Of a stretch of 64,000 nucleotides of DNA, positions 1 to 9,157 are shown one piece after another. Each line of letters starts with the position of its first letter. Positions within the stretch are counted from its first letter, which is position 1. The stretch covers positions 20,340 through 84,339 of the forward strand of contig CACYRP010000004.1 in the NCBI GenBank assembly GCA_902776765.1, given 5' to 3'. Under the pieces are notes generated by a model that did not search any database, was not told the origin of the DNA, and saw nothing but the letters and a program-made list of their open reading frames with translations. The position numbers and the translations under genes were made by a program. Origin of the DNA: Fibrobacter succinogenes (lineage in GTDB: Bacteria > Fibrobacterota > Fibrobacteria > Fibrobacterales > Fibrobacteraceae).

Positions 1-1047
1 TTGTATGACGGGCGTATAGTTGGAGAGTGCACGAACTTTGATTTTTTCAAAGTCGATGGCGTGGGCCAGTGCGCGTCTGAAGTTTTCGCTGTTGAATGGT
101 TCCTTGAATGTTGCAATGACTAGAGCTGTGAGTGTGGATGGAAGCTGGTAAGGTTCTTCGCGGCTCCAGGCGCGGACGCTGTCTTTTGCCTTTTCCCAAA
201 TTCTTGGCAGGAAATTCGAAGAAACATCGAGGTTTCCGCGAGCCATTGCGGTATTGAAGTAATCGTTCTTGTCGTAGATGGGGTGGATGATATACTTGGG
301 TGCGGGCTTTTTCCCACCGTAATGATTTTGACGCCAGTAGTTTTCAACTCGTTCAAGAACAATCTGGTCGGGCGTGTAAGTCTTGAGTGTGTACGGTCCC
401 GAGGTGATGGGATGCTGGTCGTTTGTGAATTCGAAAATTTTCTCCATGTTGTAAGTTTTTCCGGTTTTGGCCGATTTAATCAGCGGTTCAAAGACGGACT
501 TCGGGAGAATGGATGTTTCGGCGATGGCGTTCAGAACCATGAGCTGATTTCTGTTGTTTGCCAAATGGAACGTTATGTGGTTGTCGCCGTCATCTGTGAT
601 GGTTTTGATGAACTTCCAGTTGTTGTGGTGCGCTGTCGGGAGGAGTGAATCAATCTTGAATGAGAATATGACATCTTCGGTGGTGATTTTTTCACCGTTA
701 TTCCACGAGGCCCGTGTGTCAAGATGAACGGTAACGCTCGAATCCGTCTGGCTGTAGCCATCGGCAAGCATCGGTTCTAGATTCTCGGTTAGCTGGTTAT
801 AGGCTAGGAGAGACTCGTACATGAGCCTTATGTTACCGTCTGACGGGAAGTTTGGGTCGGGGGCGAGCGGGTTGAACGTGGCGGGCGGAGCCCATTCGAA
901 TCCGCCGATGTACAAAGTCTCGTTTCGCGGGTATTCCGAAATTTGTTGGGGCGTCTTAGATTCATCGTCCTTGCAACCTGAGACCATAGACACGACTGTT
1001 ATGGCGAGAGTGCAAATAGGGACGAATTTTTTGAAATGGACGCTCAT
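1..1047 (-). CDS. ABC transporter substrate-binding lipoprotein (SBP family 5), partial
   Basis: The reading frame is open from an ATG at 1047 to the window edge (349 codons), so the 3' part is missing. The start has a good ribosome site (AGGAAC, 4 nt before ATG). The N-terminus is a lipoprotein signal: basic residues, a hydrophobic stretch, then VSGC at about Cys24, so the protein should be anchored in the periplasm or outer membrane. The mature part contains ASWNNGEKITTEDVIFSFK, typical of extracellular family-5 solute-binding proteins (oligopeptide or nickel ABC importers), and later NFRRALAHAIDFEKI, the family's second signature. The ligand cannot be told from sequence; peptides are the commonest. 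Permease genes would be expected further left, outside the window. The family call is fairly safe, the substrate is not. Confidence 0.85.
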   Translation of the reverse strand, partial: MSVHFKKFVPICTLAITVVSMVSGCKDDESKTPQQISEYPRNETLYIGGFEWAPPATFNPLAPDPNFPSDGNIRLMYESLLAYNQLTENLEPMLADGYSQTDSSVTVHLDTRASWNNGEKITTEDVIFSFKIDSLLPTAHHNNWKFIKTITDDGDNHITFHLANNRNQLMVLNAIAETSILPKSVFEPLIKSAKTGKTYNMEKIFEFTNDQHPITSGPYTLKTYTPDQIVLERVENYWRQNHYGGKKPAPKYIIHPIYDKNDYFNTAMARGNLDVSSNFLPRIWEKAKDSVRAWSREEPYQLPSTLTALVIATFKEPFNSENFRRALAHAIDFEKIKVRALSNYTPVIQ

Positions 1048-1159
1048 TTAGTTCCTATAAAATGGATGTGCAAAATGTAGTGAGTTTTTGCAAATATGAC
1101 CACTAAAATTTAATTTACTAATACCCTTATTGCTGTTTATGAAATTGAATTGGGGTTAA

Positions 1160-3688
1160 TTAAAGCGGAAATGCGTAAAGAACCCGTTTAGGGGAAGCGC
1201 TGAACAACGTGTGGTTCAAAATCAGGGGCGTACCTGCTCCGCCGGGTGTGCTAAACGACTTGACAACTTTTCCCGTTTTAATTGAAATGGCTATGATCTC
1301 GTTCCCTTGGTCTATCCATGCTTTCCCATCGTAAATGAACGGTTTTGAGAAAATTGATTTTTTCCCTTGGTATTTCCAGAGTGGAGTACCGATGCTTGAA
1401 TAGAGGTAAATCGACTGGTCCGAAAGTGAAATGATAATTTTGTCATCACTTTGGTCTTTGAGCACTTGCATAGAAACGATTGGACTTTCCATGAGCACTT
1501 GCGTGGGGCTAAAGTCCTTGAGCTTGATGTTTTGTAGGAATAGTTTGTTTGTGCTAGAAACGAGAACGAGCGTTGAATCGATCCCTTCCATTGCTGTAAT
1601 GTTTACTTGAACTTTGTAAGTCGATTTTTCTAGGGTAAGTCCGTTGTCGTCGTTTAAGCGCATGAGTTCGCCATCGAGGTTGCACAGTTGCAAGAATCGG
1701 TTGAATTTTACGATATGGAACGGCATCGAATAGACTTTGCGGGACCAGATAATGGTGTTTGTGGTGCGGGAAATCTTCAGTAAAAAGCCATTCCAAGTCG
1801 TGGCGTAAATGTAATCTCCGGTAATGGTAAAGCTGAACGCCTTACCGGGCAGTTGTAGCGGCTTGTTGAACGTTTCCTTGTTCATGTCATAGACATTCAT
1901 CTGATAGCCGGTCGAAATGACAATAGTGTTTTCATCGGACTGGATGACAGGTGCGTTTCCGATTTTGCCAATGTATTTGCTCCAGCGTTGTTTACCGTTT
2001 TCGGCGTTGATGCTGATGAGTTGTTCTGTAGCGGGGTCCACCATGTAAAGGTTCTTTTTAGAGCCTAGTAATTGCGGGTATAAAGTTTTCGGAGAAATGC
2101 TTAGTTGGCTTGCATAGTTTGCACCGATGACTTTGCTGTAGTATTTCAACACAATGCGCGCAATTTGCGGACTTCCGGTAGAAAGTCTCACGGCTTCGGC
2201 CCATGCTTTTTGGCGATCCTTTTCGGGTGCTTTTTTAAGTTCTAGATTGAACGCTTTAAGAAAGTGCGCTTCGGCGTTGCCGGGCTCGTTTTCAATAATC
2301 ATTTCGAGATAGGGCGAAATTTTATCCCACTTTTTTTGCTTTGCCAAATGCACGGCTTGTGAAGTAAGCTTGCTAGAATATAAAGGACGTTGTCCGTAAT
2401 AATGGGCGTCGATAGCAAAAATTTTTCGGTTGCTAAAGGGAATGTAAATATAGCGCTTCTTGATAATCGGGCGTGTCATGGGGGGCTTAGCTAGGTTGAA
2501 CCCCCACAATGGACGGAGAAGTGTATCGACGGTGATGACGGAACCTTCGTTGGAGAAAAGTCCAAGAGTTCCTTGTGCAAGCGTGTATATGTTCGAAGCG
2601 TTTGCACGGACGGTCGAAAGAACGGCGCCTGAAGCCTGGTCGTACAATGTGATTTTCCCAGAAGCTTCCAGCGAGACGATGTTGTTTTCAAATGCTTGGA
2701 TGTTTTCTACGTTTCCGACTTCGATTTTCCAGAGAGCTTTTTTGGGGTCTTGCACATTGTAGCAGAATAGCATGTTTCCCGAAATCAGGTAAATGTAATC
2801 TTTATAGATATAAGTCTTTTGGATTATGTCATATTGCGCTATAGTGAACGATTCTGTTGCCGAACTTGCCGAAATAAAGTGTAGCGCGTTGTCGGCGCAA
2901 TTGATGATGAAATTATCGTTGATGTATTGGTTGTTTTGCAGTTGGCAAGAGGTATAGTCGGTGTTGTTCTTGAGGATTGTTCCTTTGCGGTCAAGAATAT
3001 AGAAGCCTTTATCTGAAATGGCGATTGCGTTTCCGTTCACGGCGGTGAATTGGATTACATTCTTTACGACGTATGCGATTTCTTGATTGGGCGAATTGTG
3101 CGGCTTGTAAAAGAGCGAGTCGCGTGTGGAATTTTGGTACCACATGCCATCGGAATCGATTTGTAGCAAGTGGCTAGATTCGTCTAGCTTTGATGCGATT
3201 TCAATGATTTTTCCGTTTTCGATTTTTGCGATGTGACCATTCTCGAATAGGATGTTGGCGTTCTTGCCATCGAAGAATTTGCGGATGGGGCTTTTCAGTG
3301 TAATGGTCTTTTGCAAAAGCCTTTCTGGAGAATAGCTTGTTGCCGCATCACGACCGGCGAGCCAGTAGGCTTTGCTTGTGGTCTTGGTAAACGCTTGGCT
3401 ACGGCCGTAAAAGTGGTTTGCCTGAGCCTTGTTGTTGGCGAGATCGTAAATTTTTCCGAGGTAGAAAAATGCGGATTCCTTGTCGTCGTCGTCGCCTTGT
3501 CGCGTGATTTTTTCGAGCAATCGGACCGATTCGTCGACTTCGCCTTTCATTTCGAAGAGGTAAATGGCTTCTTGAAGTTGCGAAGCCATCTTGCTTGCAT
3601 AAGCTTGGCTAGAAAACAGCGAACAGAGAGCGAGGACTAAAATCCACGCCTTGAACGTGTTGATTCTGTAAAACCAAGAATTAAGCAT
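1160..3688 (-). CDS. Exported TPR and PQQ-type beta-propeller protein, last gene of a two-component operon
   Basis: The product has 842 residues. I take the ATG at 3688, which overlaps the stop of the upstream response regulator (ATGCTTAA), rather than the ATG 21 nt further up. A signal peptide (hydrophobic stretch ending SSQAYA) predicts export. Residues about 20-80 look like TPR helices (AFFYLGKIYDLANNKAQ). Two blocks of PQQ/WD-like beta-propeller repeats follow, separated by another TPR-like stretch (YLEMIIENEPGNAEAHFLKA). Repeats carry phrases such as LISINAENGKQRWSKYIG and LLKISRTTNTIIWSRKV. Such propellers usually bind proteins or polymers at the envelope, for example BamB-like scaffolds. 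The gene is the distal member of the LysM / microprotein / kinase / regulator set, so it may be a sensor accessory or an output. No catalytic site is visible. Confidence 0.7.
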   Translation of the reverse strand: MLNSWFYRINTFKAWILVLALCSLFSSQAYASKMASQLQEAIYLFEMKGEVDESVRLLEKITRQGDDDDKESAFFYLGKIYDLANNKAQANHFYGRSQAFTKTTSKAYWLAGRDAATSYSPERLLQKTITLKSPIRKFFDGKNANILFENGHIAKIENGKIIEIASKLDESSHLLQIDSDGMWYQNSTRDSLFYKPHNSPNQEIAYVVKNVIQFTAVNGNAIAISDKGFYILDRKGTILKNNTDYTSCQLQNNQYINDNFIINCADNALHFISASSATESFTIAQYDIIQKTYIYKDYIYLISGNMLFCYNVQDPKKALWKIEVGNVENIQAFENNIVSLEASGKITLYDQASGAVLSTVRANASNIYTLAQGTLGLFSNEGSVITVDTLLRPLWGFNLAKPPMTRPIIKKRYIYIPFSNRKIFAIDAHYYGQRPLYSSKLTSQAVHLAKQKKWDKISPYLEMIIENEPGNAEAHFLKAFNLELKKAPEKDRQKAWAEAVRLSTGSPQIARIVLKYYSKVIGANYASQLSISPKTLYPQLLGSKKNLYMVDPATEQLISINAENGKQRWSKYIGKIGNAPVIQSDENTIVISTGYQMNVYDMNKETFNKPLQLPGKAFSFTITGDYIYATTWNGFLLKISRTTNTIIWSRKVYSMPFHIVKFNRFLQLCNLDGELMRLNDDNGLTLEKSTYKVQVNITAMEGIDSTLVLVSSTNKLFLQNIKLKDFSPTQVLMESPIVSMQVLKDQSDDKIIISLSDQSIYLYSSIGTPLWKYQGKKSIFSKPFIYDGKAWIDQGNEIIAISIKTGKVVKSFSTPGGAGTPLILNHTLFSASPKRVLYAFPL

Positions 3689-4394
3689 CGAACTTGTAGC
3701 CTGCTCCACGGATGGAAAGAATGATTTTTGGATTTGCCTGGTCGTCTTCGAGTTTGCGTCTCAAGTTTACAATGTGGTTGTCGATTGTTCTTGTTGAGGG
3801 CATGTTGTCGGGCGTGTAACCCCAGAGGTCTTGCAACAAGTCTTCTCGCAAAATGACTTCGCCGCGGCGTTGCCAGAAATACTTGAGAATCTGGAATTCC
3901 CTCGTGGAAAGTTCCAGCGGGACGCCGCCCTTGGTGGCGACGAACTTTTTGAAATCCATGTGGATATCGGCAAAGTCAATAACGTCCACGGACGAAAGCT
4001 GCTTGGCGGGTGCTTTCTGGAGGTCGATTCGGCGGAGGAACGCTTTTACGCGAGCGAGTAATTCCAGAATCGAGAACGGTTTTGTCACATAGTCATCGGC
4101 GCCCATGTCAAGGCCTGCAACCTTGCTAGTTTCTTCCGTTTTGGCGGTGAGCATGATGATGATGCATTCCGGGTGCTTTTTGCGGATGAATCGGCAGACT
4201 TCAAAGCCGCTCTTCTTGGGGAGCATCACGTCCAGCAAAATCAAGTGCGGCTGGAACGAGTCCGTCTTGGCTATCGCTTCTTCGCCATCGCATGCCGTTT
4301 CGACTTCGTAGTTTTCGAGCTCGAAGTTGTCCTGGAGCCCAAGCCGGATGATTTCTTCGTCTTCAACAATGAGGATTCTGTGTTGCATAATCAT
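3681..4394 (-). CDS. OmpR/PhoB-family response regulator
   Basis: The product has 237 residues. The receiver domain (about 5-120) has the acidic pocket E11-D12, the phospho-acceptor Asp55 in LILLDVMLPKKSG, and the conserved Lys105 in YVTKPFS. The C-terminal half is a winged-helix DNA-binding domain (ELSTREFQILKYFWQRRGEV, then TRTIDNHIVNLRRKLE and IRGAGYKF), placing it in the OmpR/PhoB class. The start ATG overlaps the kinase stop by 4 nt (ATGA), so the two are translationally coupled and almost certainly cognate. All key residues are present. The target genes are unknown; autoregulation of the operon is a reasonable guess only. Confidence 0.93.
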   Translation of the reverse strand: MIMQHRILIVEDEEIIRLGLQDNFELENYEVETACDGEEAIAKTDSFQPHLILLDVMLPKKSGFEVCRFIRKKHPECIIIMLTAKTEETSKVAGLDMGADDYVTKPFSILELLARVKAFLRRIDLQKAPAKQLSSVDVIDFADIHMDFKKFVATKGGVPLELSTREFQILKYFWQRRGEVILREDLLQDLWGYTPDNMPSTRTIDNHIVNLRRKLEDDQANPKIILSIRGAGYKFDA

Positions 4395-6439
4395 TCTGCC
4401 TTTTTGAATCGTACGGTAAAGGTGGAGCCCTTGCCGGGTTTGCTGGTGAGTGAAATGGTGGCTTTGTGCGTTTCGGCTACGCGTTTGACAATGGCAAGGC
4501 CAAGGCCTGAGCCTTTCGTGCTGCGAGTCATTTCATCACCGACTCTATAAAAATCATTAAATATATTTTTTTGTTCCGAAGAAGGAATACCGATTCCTGA
4601 ATCTGCAACGGAGAAAACGACCCTGTCTTCGGCCGGTACTACCGTGATGGTAATGTTGCCGGGCGCATTTGTATATTTAATGGCGTTTTCGATAAGGTTT
4701 TGCACCAAGCTGTAGAGGGCCGTGTAGTCGCCGATTACATATAAACTGGGCTCAATCTTGGTATGGAACAGAAGGCCTTTTTCCACACCGATATCTTCGA
4801 CGCTGTCAAAAACTTTTTGCACGCAAGCCGAAAAGTCAAGTTTTTCCCAATGGAATCCGCTTTTGCCGTGTTCCATGCGCGTGTAGTTCAAAATGGCGCC
4901 AATCAAGTTTTCGAGTCGGGTCGCTTCCTTGCCGATAAGCCCTGAATATTCTTGCACTTTCTCGACTTTTTGCACACGCCCGCGAGCCATCATTTCGGCA
5001 AACATCTTGATGGAGGTGAGCGGCGTCTTGAGTTCGTGTGAAATGCTCGAAAGGAAGTTTGCTTTCATGGCCAAAAGCTTATGCTCTTGCGTGAGGAATC
5101 TGAACATCACGATAGATCCGAGCAGCACCGTAATGAGCGAGAACGACAAAAGCCCGTACATGAGGAACATGCGCTTGCGTGTTTCTTTCTTGATTTCGCT
5201 CAAACCTTTTTCGTATAAAGTCAAACTCCAGGAAATAATCTTGTCGAGCTGGACTTGCGTCATGACGGCGGAACTGTCAGAAACATGGCCGAGGATTAAA
5301 GTCTTGTCTGGCCCTTCGGTGATGGAGTAGGGGATTCCCTTCCAGCCTTGAGCCGAAGTCTTTAGCTTGGAACGCATGCGTTCGCGGTATTCATCGATGT
5401 TTACCTTGGCAAGAACAACTTGATCCCCGGAGAGTATGGGGTAGCTCATTTTGATGAACGTCGCCTTGCTGTTACTCATGATATCAATGCCGCTCTTGGA
5501 TGTCGTTTCTTTATTCAAGAGGGCCTGGACTATTTCTTTGTTGTTAAAGAAAATATCCATGTAGCCAAGCTGGCGGTTGAAGTTCTCGCGCAAGTTCCAG
5601 AACGCTTCGCGCTTTTCTTGGCTCAAGTTTTCGAACGAGAGGATTTGGGTAAAGGCTGTTTCGAAAAAGAATTTTGCCGAGGGCAGATTCTCGATGTTCT
5701 TGCTCTGCAGGAATTGGTTCAATACTGCAAGGGTGTAGTCTTCGGCTTCTTTGTGCTTTTTTTGCGCCACAAGAATTTCGAAGTGCAGCAAGTTCACTGA
5801 ACGCGTGAGGTCCGAATGCAGGTAGCCTTGCTGGTGCGGGTGCTCTTCAAGAATGTTGAGGAGGCGGAGCGCTTCGTCGTATTCCTTGGTCTTGTAGGCT
5901 ATGCGCACAAGGCCAAGAATGTTCTGGATTTGGTCATCTTTGGAATCGAACGAAAAGCGCAGTTGGCGAGCCGAACGCGAGAGGTTTACGGGCTGCGGCA
6001 TGGCCGAGGTGACCTCTTCGCGGAAAATCATCTTTTCAAACGGACTTGCTATGCTGTTTGAAAAGTCAGAGGTCTTTGAAAAGTGCTTGGACGAAATGTC
6101 GGGGTAAATCAGCGTCCCGTTGTTGTACAGGAACATGGCCTCGATGCCGCTTACCGTCTTGAACTGTGTGGCATTGCCGAAATCTAGAAGGCTGTGCGGT
6201 TGTTCGTAAAGGTACAGAGACGCCGATTTGACTTCTTGGAAAATCTTGCTCTGTTCCTTACTGACCGTCGTTTCGCACTGCTCGCGGAATGTCTCCGTGC
6301 TTTCGTTGTAGTTCTTTTGGGCGAGGTACGCTTCGTTCTGGATGTTGCGTACACTCAAAAACGAGAGGATTGCTGTTGGTAAGACAATGCCTCCCGCAAA
6401 AAAGGAAAGGAAAAGAAGATTGCTACGAGATATCCGCAT
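4391..6439 (-). CDS. Membrane sensor histidine kinase with large extracytoplasmic domain
   Basis: The product has 682 residues. The N-terminus is a membrane helix (LLFLSFFAGGIVLPTAILSF). An extracytoplasmic region of about 370 residues follows, rich in helices and partly TPR-like (AYKTKEYDEALRLLNILEEH). A second membrane helix lies near 410-435. The HisKA domain has the phospho-accepting His468 in SSISHELKTPLTSIK. The HATPase domain has the N box (LIENAIKYT), G1 (DSGIGIP) and G2 (GSGLGLAI). The ribosome site GGGAAGTGAG precedes ATG 6439. It sits between the membrane microprotein and its regulator. The stimulus is unknown, but the LysM protein two genes upstream points to the cell wall. Confidence 0.93.
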   Translation of the reverse strand: MRISRSNLLFLSFFAGGIVLPTAILSFLSVRNIQNEAYLAQKNYNESTETFREQCETTVSKEQSKIFQEVKSASLYLYEQPHSLLDFGNATQFKTVSGIEAMFLYNNGTLIYPDISSKHFSKTSDFSNSIASPFEKMIFREEVTSAMPQPVNLSRSARQLRFSFDSKDDQIQNILGLVRIAYKTKEYDEALRLLNILEEHPHQQGYLHSDLTRSVNLLHFEILVAQKKHKEAEDYTLAVLNQFLQSKNIENLPSAKFFFETAFTQILSFENLSQEKREAFWNLRENFNRQLGYMDIFFNNKEIVQALLNKETTSKSGIDIMSNSKATFIKMSYPILSGDQVVLAKVNIDEYRERMRSKLKTSAQGWKGIPYSITEGPDKTLILGHVSDSSAVMTQVQLDKIISWSLTLYEKGLSEIKKETRKRMFLMYGLLSFSLITVLLGSIVMFRFLTQEHKLLAMKANFLSSISHELKTPLTSIKMFAEMMARGRVQKVEKVQEYSGLIGKEATRLENLIGAILNYTRMEHGKSGFHWEKLDFSACVQKVFDSVEDIGVEKGLLFHTKIEPSLYVIGDYTALYSLVQNLIENAIKYTNAPGNITITVVPAEDRVVFSVADSGIGIPSSEQKNIFNDFYRVGDEMTRSTKGSGLGLAIVKRVAETHKATISLTSKPGKGSTFTVRFKKAE

Positions 6440-6454
6440 TGGAAGCTCACTTCC

Positions 6455-6571
6455 CTAAAATGGAATATGCGCTGACAATTCAGGATAATTGAGTATGAGG
6501 ACACTCCCAGCCATGAGGATGGCTAGAATCGAAATCGCGACGCCAATGATAATCAATAAACTTTTTGTCAC
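6455..6571 (-). CDS. 38-residue single-pass membrane microprotein between LysM gene and kinase
   Basis: A GTG at 6571 overlaps the stop of the LysM gene (GTGA), and the frame runs 38 codons to TAG at 6455, 15 nt before the kinase start. The peptide starts VTKSLLIIIGVAISILAILM and ends in a short polar tail (NYPELSAHIPF). That gives one hydrophobic helix with a positively charged N-terminus. The 4-nt start/stop overlap and the tight fit between two co-directional genes argue for real translation by coupling. Small membrane proteins in kinase operons often modulate the kinase; a role like that is inference here. It is too short for ordinary gene calling and could still be a chance frame. Confidence 0.55.
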   Translation of the reverse strand: MTKSLLIIIGVAISILAILMAGSVLILNYPELSAHIPF

Positions 6572-7725
6572 TGGGCGATGTTTGCTTGATGGGTCACGGA
6601 GACCTTGTGTCCAAGTTTAATATGGCGACTGTTCGAGTAAACTTCACGAACTAGAACGGTACATTCTTTGTTGGTCGCTCTTGCAATCACGCCACGTCCA
6701 AGGAGTCTAGGCGGGAGGCCTGCATCGGAATTGTCTTCTTCCCAAATGGCGATGGCATCTCCGGTGTTGTAGCCATGTTCCGTACCCTTGTCTACTAACA
6801 CGTAGGCGTAAGAACCGATGAGGAGCATCGGGTCCATTGTATAGCGGATCATCGCCATTTCTTCGATCTTTGCTTCGGGGACGGCGGTGTAGCCGGATAC
6901 GTTCAGTATGTTGAGAGGCTGTTTCAGGCGGGCTTTAGAATGGTCCGTCTTGATTTCTCTAAAGCTTTGGACAATCTTTGCTCTGGAGAGCGTATCGCCA
7001 ACAGCGGTAATCTTTGCATAGCCAGAAAGTCTGACCAATGCGAACCTGTCGAAACTCTTGTCTTTGTTTGTCGGGACTTCGATAGCTCGTGCATCCAAGA
7101 TTTCGACCAAGTCGCCTTTCTTGACGTTTGCATCTGTCTTACGTCCAATACCGACAACGATTTCGGATTCAGGAATGTGGATAATCGGCTCCTTCTTTTC
7201 GCCGGAGCGGATGGAGAAGAAACGCTTGTCCTTCTTGAGGGAATCGATCGTGTAGATTTCGGGAGCGAGAATCTGGTAGTAGCCGTTGAAAATCTTCGGT
7301 TCCGGACGCTTTTGGTAGAAGTAAGCATCTGCGGCTTTTTTACGCTTTTGCTTTTTGTCTTTGTCGCGGAGATTCCCGAGCATGTTCTCGAAATCGCCTT
7401 TGCGGGCGTCTCGTTCATCGCAGCCTACAGCCTTGATGTTCTTTGGCAAGTTGGAATCGGCAACGGCAGCTTCGCAAGGTCTTGTTTTGGGCAGGCGGTT
7501 TCCGTCGTCCTTGATACCATCACCTAAATTGATGGAGTCGCCCGGATAGATCCAGTGCGGGTCTTGAATGTGCCTGTTGTTTTCCCAGAGGTCGGGCCAG
7601 GCAAACGGATCGTTTAAAAATTCACCACTGATGTCCCAGAGGGTATCGCCTTTTTTAACTACATAGGCAGATGCAATTAGAGCCGAAAGACCAAGGCAAA
7701 TCGAAGCACTTTTTAAAAATCGCAT
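6568..7725 (-). CDS. Exported LysM-domain protein
   Basis: The product has 385 residues when started at ATG 7725 (MRFLKSASICLG...), preceded by GGGAAAA. This start avoids the overlap with the upstream gene that a longer frame would require, and it begins with a signal peptide ending near IASA. A LysM peptidoglycan-binding domain follows at once (VVKKGDTLWDISGEFLNDPF ... WIYPGD). The rest (about 130-385) contains beta-rich stretches (VGIGRKTDANVKKGDLVEIL; LVDKGTEHGYNTGDAIAIWE) resembling those in exported LysM/YgaU-like and flagellar-type proteins. It should sit in the periplasm bound to the cell wall. It is the first gene of the coupled set with the microprotein and the two-component pair. 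Confidence 0.85.
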   Translation of the reverse strand: MRFLKSASICLGLSALIASAYVVKKGDTLWDISGEFLNDPFAWPDLWENNRHIQDPHWIYPGDSINLGDGIKDDGNRLPKTRPCEAAVADSNLPKNIKAVGCDERDARKGDFENMLGNLRDKDKKQKRKKAADAYFYQKRPEPKIFNGYYQILAPEIYTIDSLKKDKRFFSIRSGEKKEPIIHIPESEIVVGIGRKTDANVKKGDLVEILDARAIEVPTNKDKSFDRFALVRLSGYAKITAVGDTLSRAKIVQSFREIKTDHSKARLKQPLNILNVSGYTAVPEAKIEEMAMIRYTMDPMLLIGSYAYVLVDKGTEHGYNTGDAIAIWEEDNSDAGLPPRLLGRGVIARATNKECTVLVREVYSNSRHIKLGHKVSVTHQANIAQ

Positions 7726-7765
7726 ACACTTTTCCCTAATCAAATAATTATTGTCTAATATTAAT

Positions 7766-9136
7766 TTAATCTTTTCTTTGCTTAAAAGAGGGCGTTTTTT
7801 GCACAAAATGAGGAATATCCGACATTTTTGAGCTCAGGAGGCGTTCCTTGGGGCGTTGGATATTGCGGGAACGGTGTGCAAGGGCTGGATTTTGACCCAA
7901 AATGCCCACTCTATCAGGTACAAAGAGGAATAGAATTTCGAAATTGCCGCGGCCCGGTTCCAAGTAGAATGGGATGCTCTTGCGGAGCATGTAACCCTCG
8001 TTTCTGAACGATTTGATTGCCTTGGAGGCCGTTTCGAGGTTGCCTGTCTGCAAGAGAATTCTTTCAGGGCGCGATCCGGCAAGCGTAAGCATCAATTCCG
8101 AAGTGATTGTATCTTCGCTATTCAAGTTGAGATAGAATGTCCAGCGGCCCTCGGCATTTTCGCTCTTGGAGAAAAATTTCGAGATGAAGTTAGCGTCCAA
8201 GTGGCTGCGATGGAAACGCATGTTCTGGGTTGCTATGTTACGGATGTTCTGCTTGGACGACTGCATGGCCGATTCTCGGCAATCAAGCGCTTCGACTTGC
8301 TTAAAGAATGGTGCGAGCGATGCTGAAACGTAAGATGAACCGGAACAGAATTCAAAGAATCGGTCTTCGCGGTTCGGATGGATTGCATCTTTGATACGGA
8401 GGGGCAAATTGAGCCAGGCATCCTTGATGCGGGGGGTCCAGTCTAGAACATGCATGCAGAAACCGGTCGATGCAATTGGCATAAAGTTGTTTCCGAATGC
8501 ACTCTTGCATTCCACCTTCATGCCCTGCGCATCTGCGGGGTTGAAAAGACGGTCGGGGAGGCAATGGATTTGGTGACAGCTGATGACTTCGGGGCAGCTG
8601 CGTTCAAGGAAATCGACGAAAGTCTTGTAGCCATGTGCCGAAATCTTGCCTTTGACGTTGACCTGTACGAGGAGCGCGAAACGCCCGTCGCCCGTGGCGC
8701 GGAACCAAATTTGGCGTAAAGCTTTCTTGAAGATGCGCAGGTGGTCCTTTTGAAGCTGTTCCATGACTCGGTTCACAAGCACTAAAGGCTTCATATCGCG
8801 GGAGGGGGCATCAATGATAAGGTTCTCTTGAGCTCCTTTATATTCCTTGATTATTCTCCAGTCGGAATTTTCAGGAGTGGCATCCGCAGTAAACCAAGCC
8901 TGCAGTTTTCCCGGTATGCGGTCGTTTTCCATCCATGCCGAAACTTGCGCCTTGATGTCGTCGAACGAGAGAATTTTACGAACAACAGGCTTGTCGGCCT
9001 TTGCCGGTTTCTTTTCGAATTCATCGTCCTTACGGACATCTGATTTTCTGGAAGCGTGGAACTTGCCTCCGGTGAGGGGTTTGCCGATCCTGTTGCCTTC
9101 GGTACGGCGTGGAAAACGATTATTCTGTTTGTACAT
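7766..9136 (-). CDS. Degenerate TrmA/RlmD-like class I methyltransferase
   Basis: The product has 456 residues. A basic, low-complexity N-terminus (1-50) precedes a region matching the layout of RNA uracil-C5 methyltransferases. The central part ends in RFFEFCSGSSYVSASLAPFF, corresponding to the AdoMet-binding DLFCGxGxFSLxLA motif. VEALDCRESAMQSSKQNIRN corresponds to the next motif. GYMLRKSIPFYLEPG with FEILFLF corresponds to the family C-terminus. The DPPRxG motif and the catalytic Cys of the YVSCNP motif are absent (the latter reads ILLQTGNLET), so methyl transfer by the usual mechanism seems impossible. It may be an RNA-binding pseudo-enzyme. It lies 21 nt after the RepA-like gene and 40 nt before the LysM start, all co-directional. 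Confidence 0.6.
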   Translation of the reverse strand: MYKQNNRFPRRTEGNRIGKPLTGGKFHASRKSDVRKDDEFEKKPAKADKPVVRKILSFDDIKAQVSAWMENDRIPGKLQAWFTADATPENSDWRIIKEYKGAQENLIIDAPSRDMKPLVLVNRVMEQLQKDHLRIFKKALRQIWFRATGDGRFALLVQVNVKGKISAHGYKTFVDFLERSCPEVISCHQIHCLPDRLFNPADAQGMKVECKSAFGNNFMPIASTGFCMHVLDWTPRIKDAWLNLPLRIKDAIHPNREDRFFEFCSGSSYVSASLAPFFKQVEALDCRESAMQSSKQNIRNIATQNMRFHRSHLDANFISKFFSKSENAEGRWTFYLNLNSEDTITSELMLTLAGSRPERILLQTGNLETASKAIKSFRNEGYMLRKSIPFYLEPGRGNFEILFLFVPDRVGILGQNPALAHRSRNIQRPKERLLSSKMSDIPHFVQKTPSFKQRKD

Positions 9137-9157
9137 CTTTAAAATCGTGTTGAATGT

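Noticed and set aside
7726..7806. N-terminal extension of the LysM gene
   Set aside because: It overlaps the preceding gene and hides the signal peptide; ATG 7725 gives a proper one.
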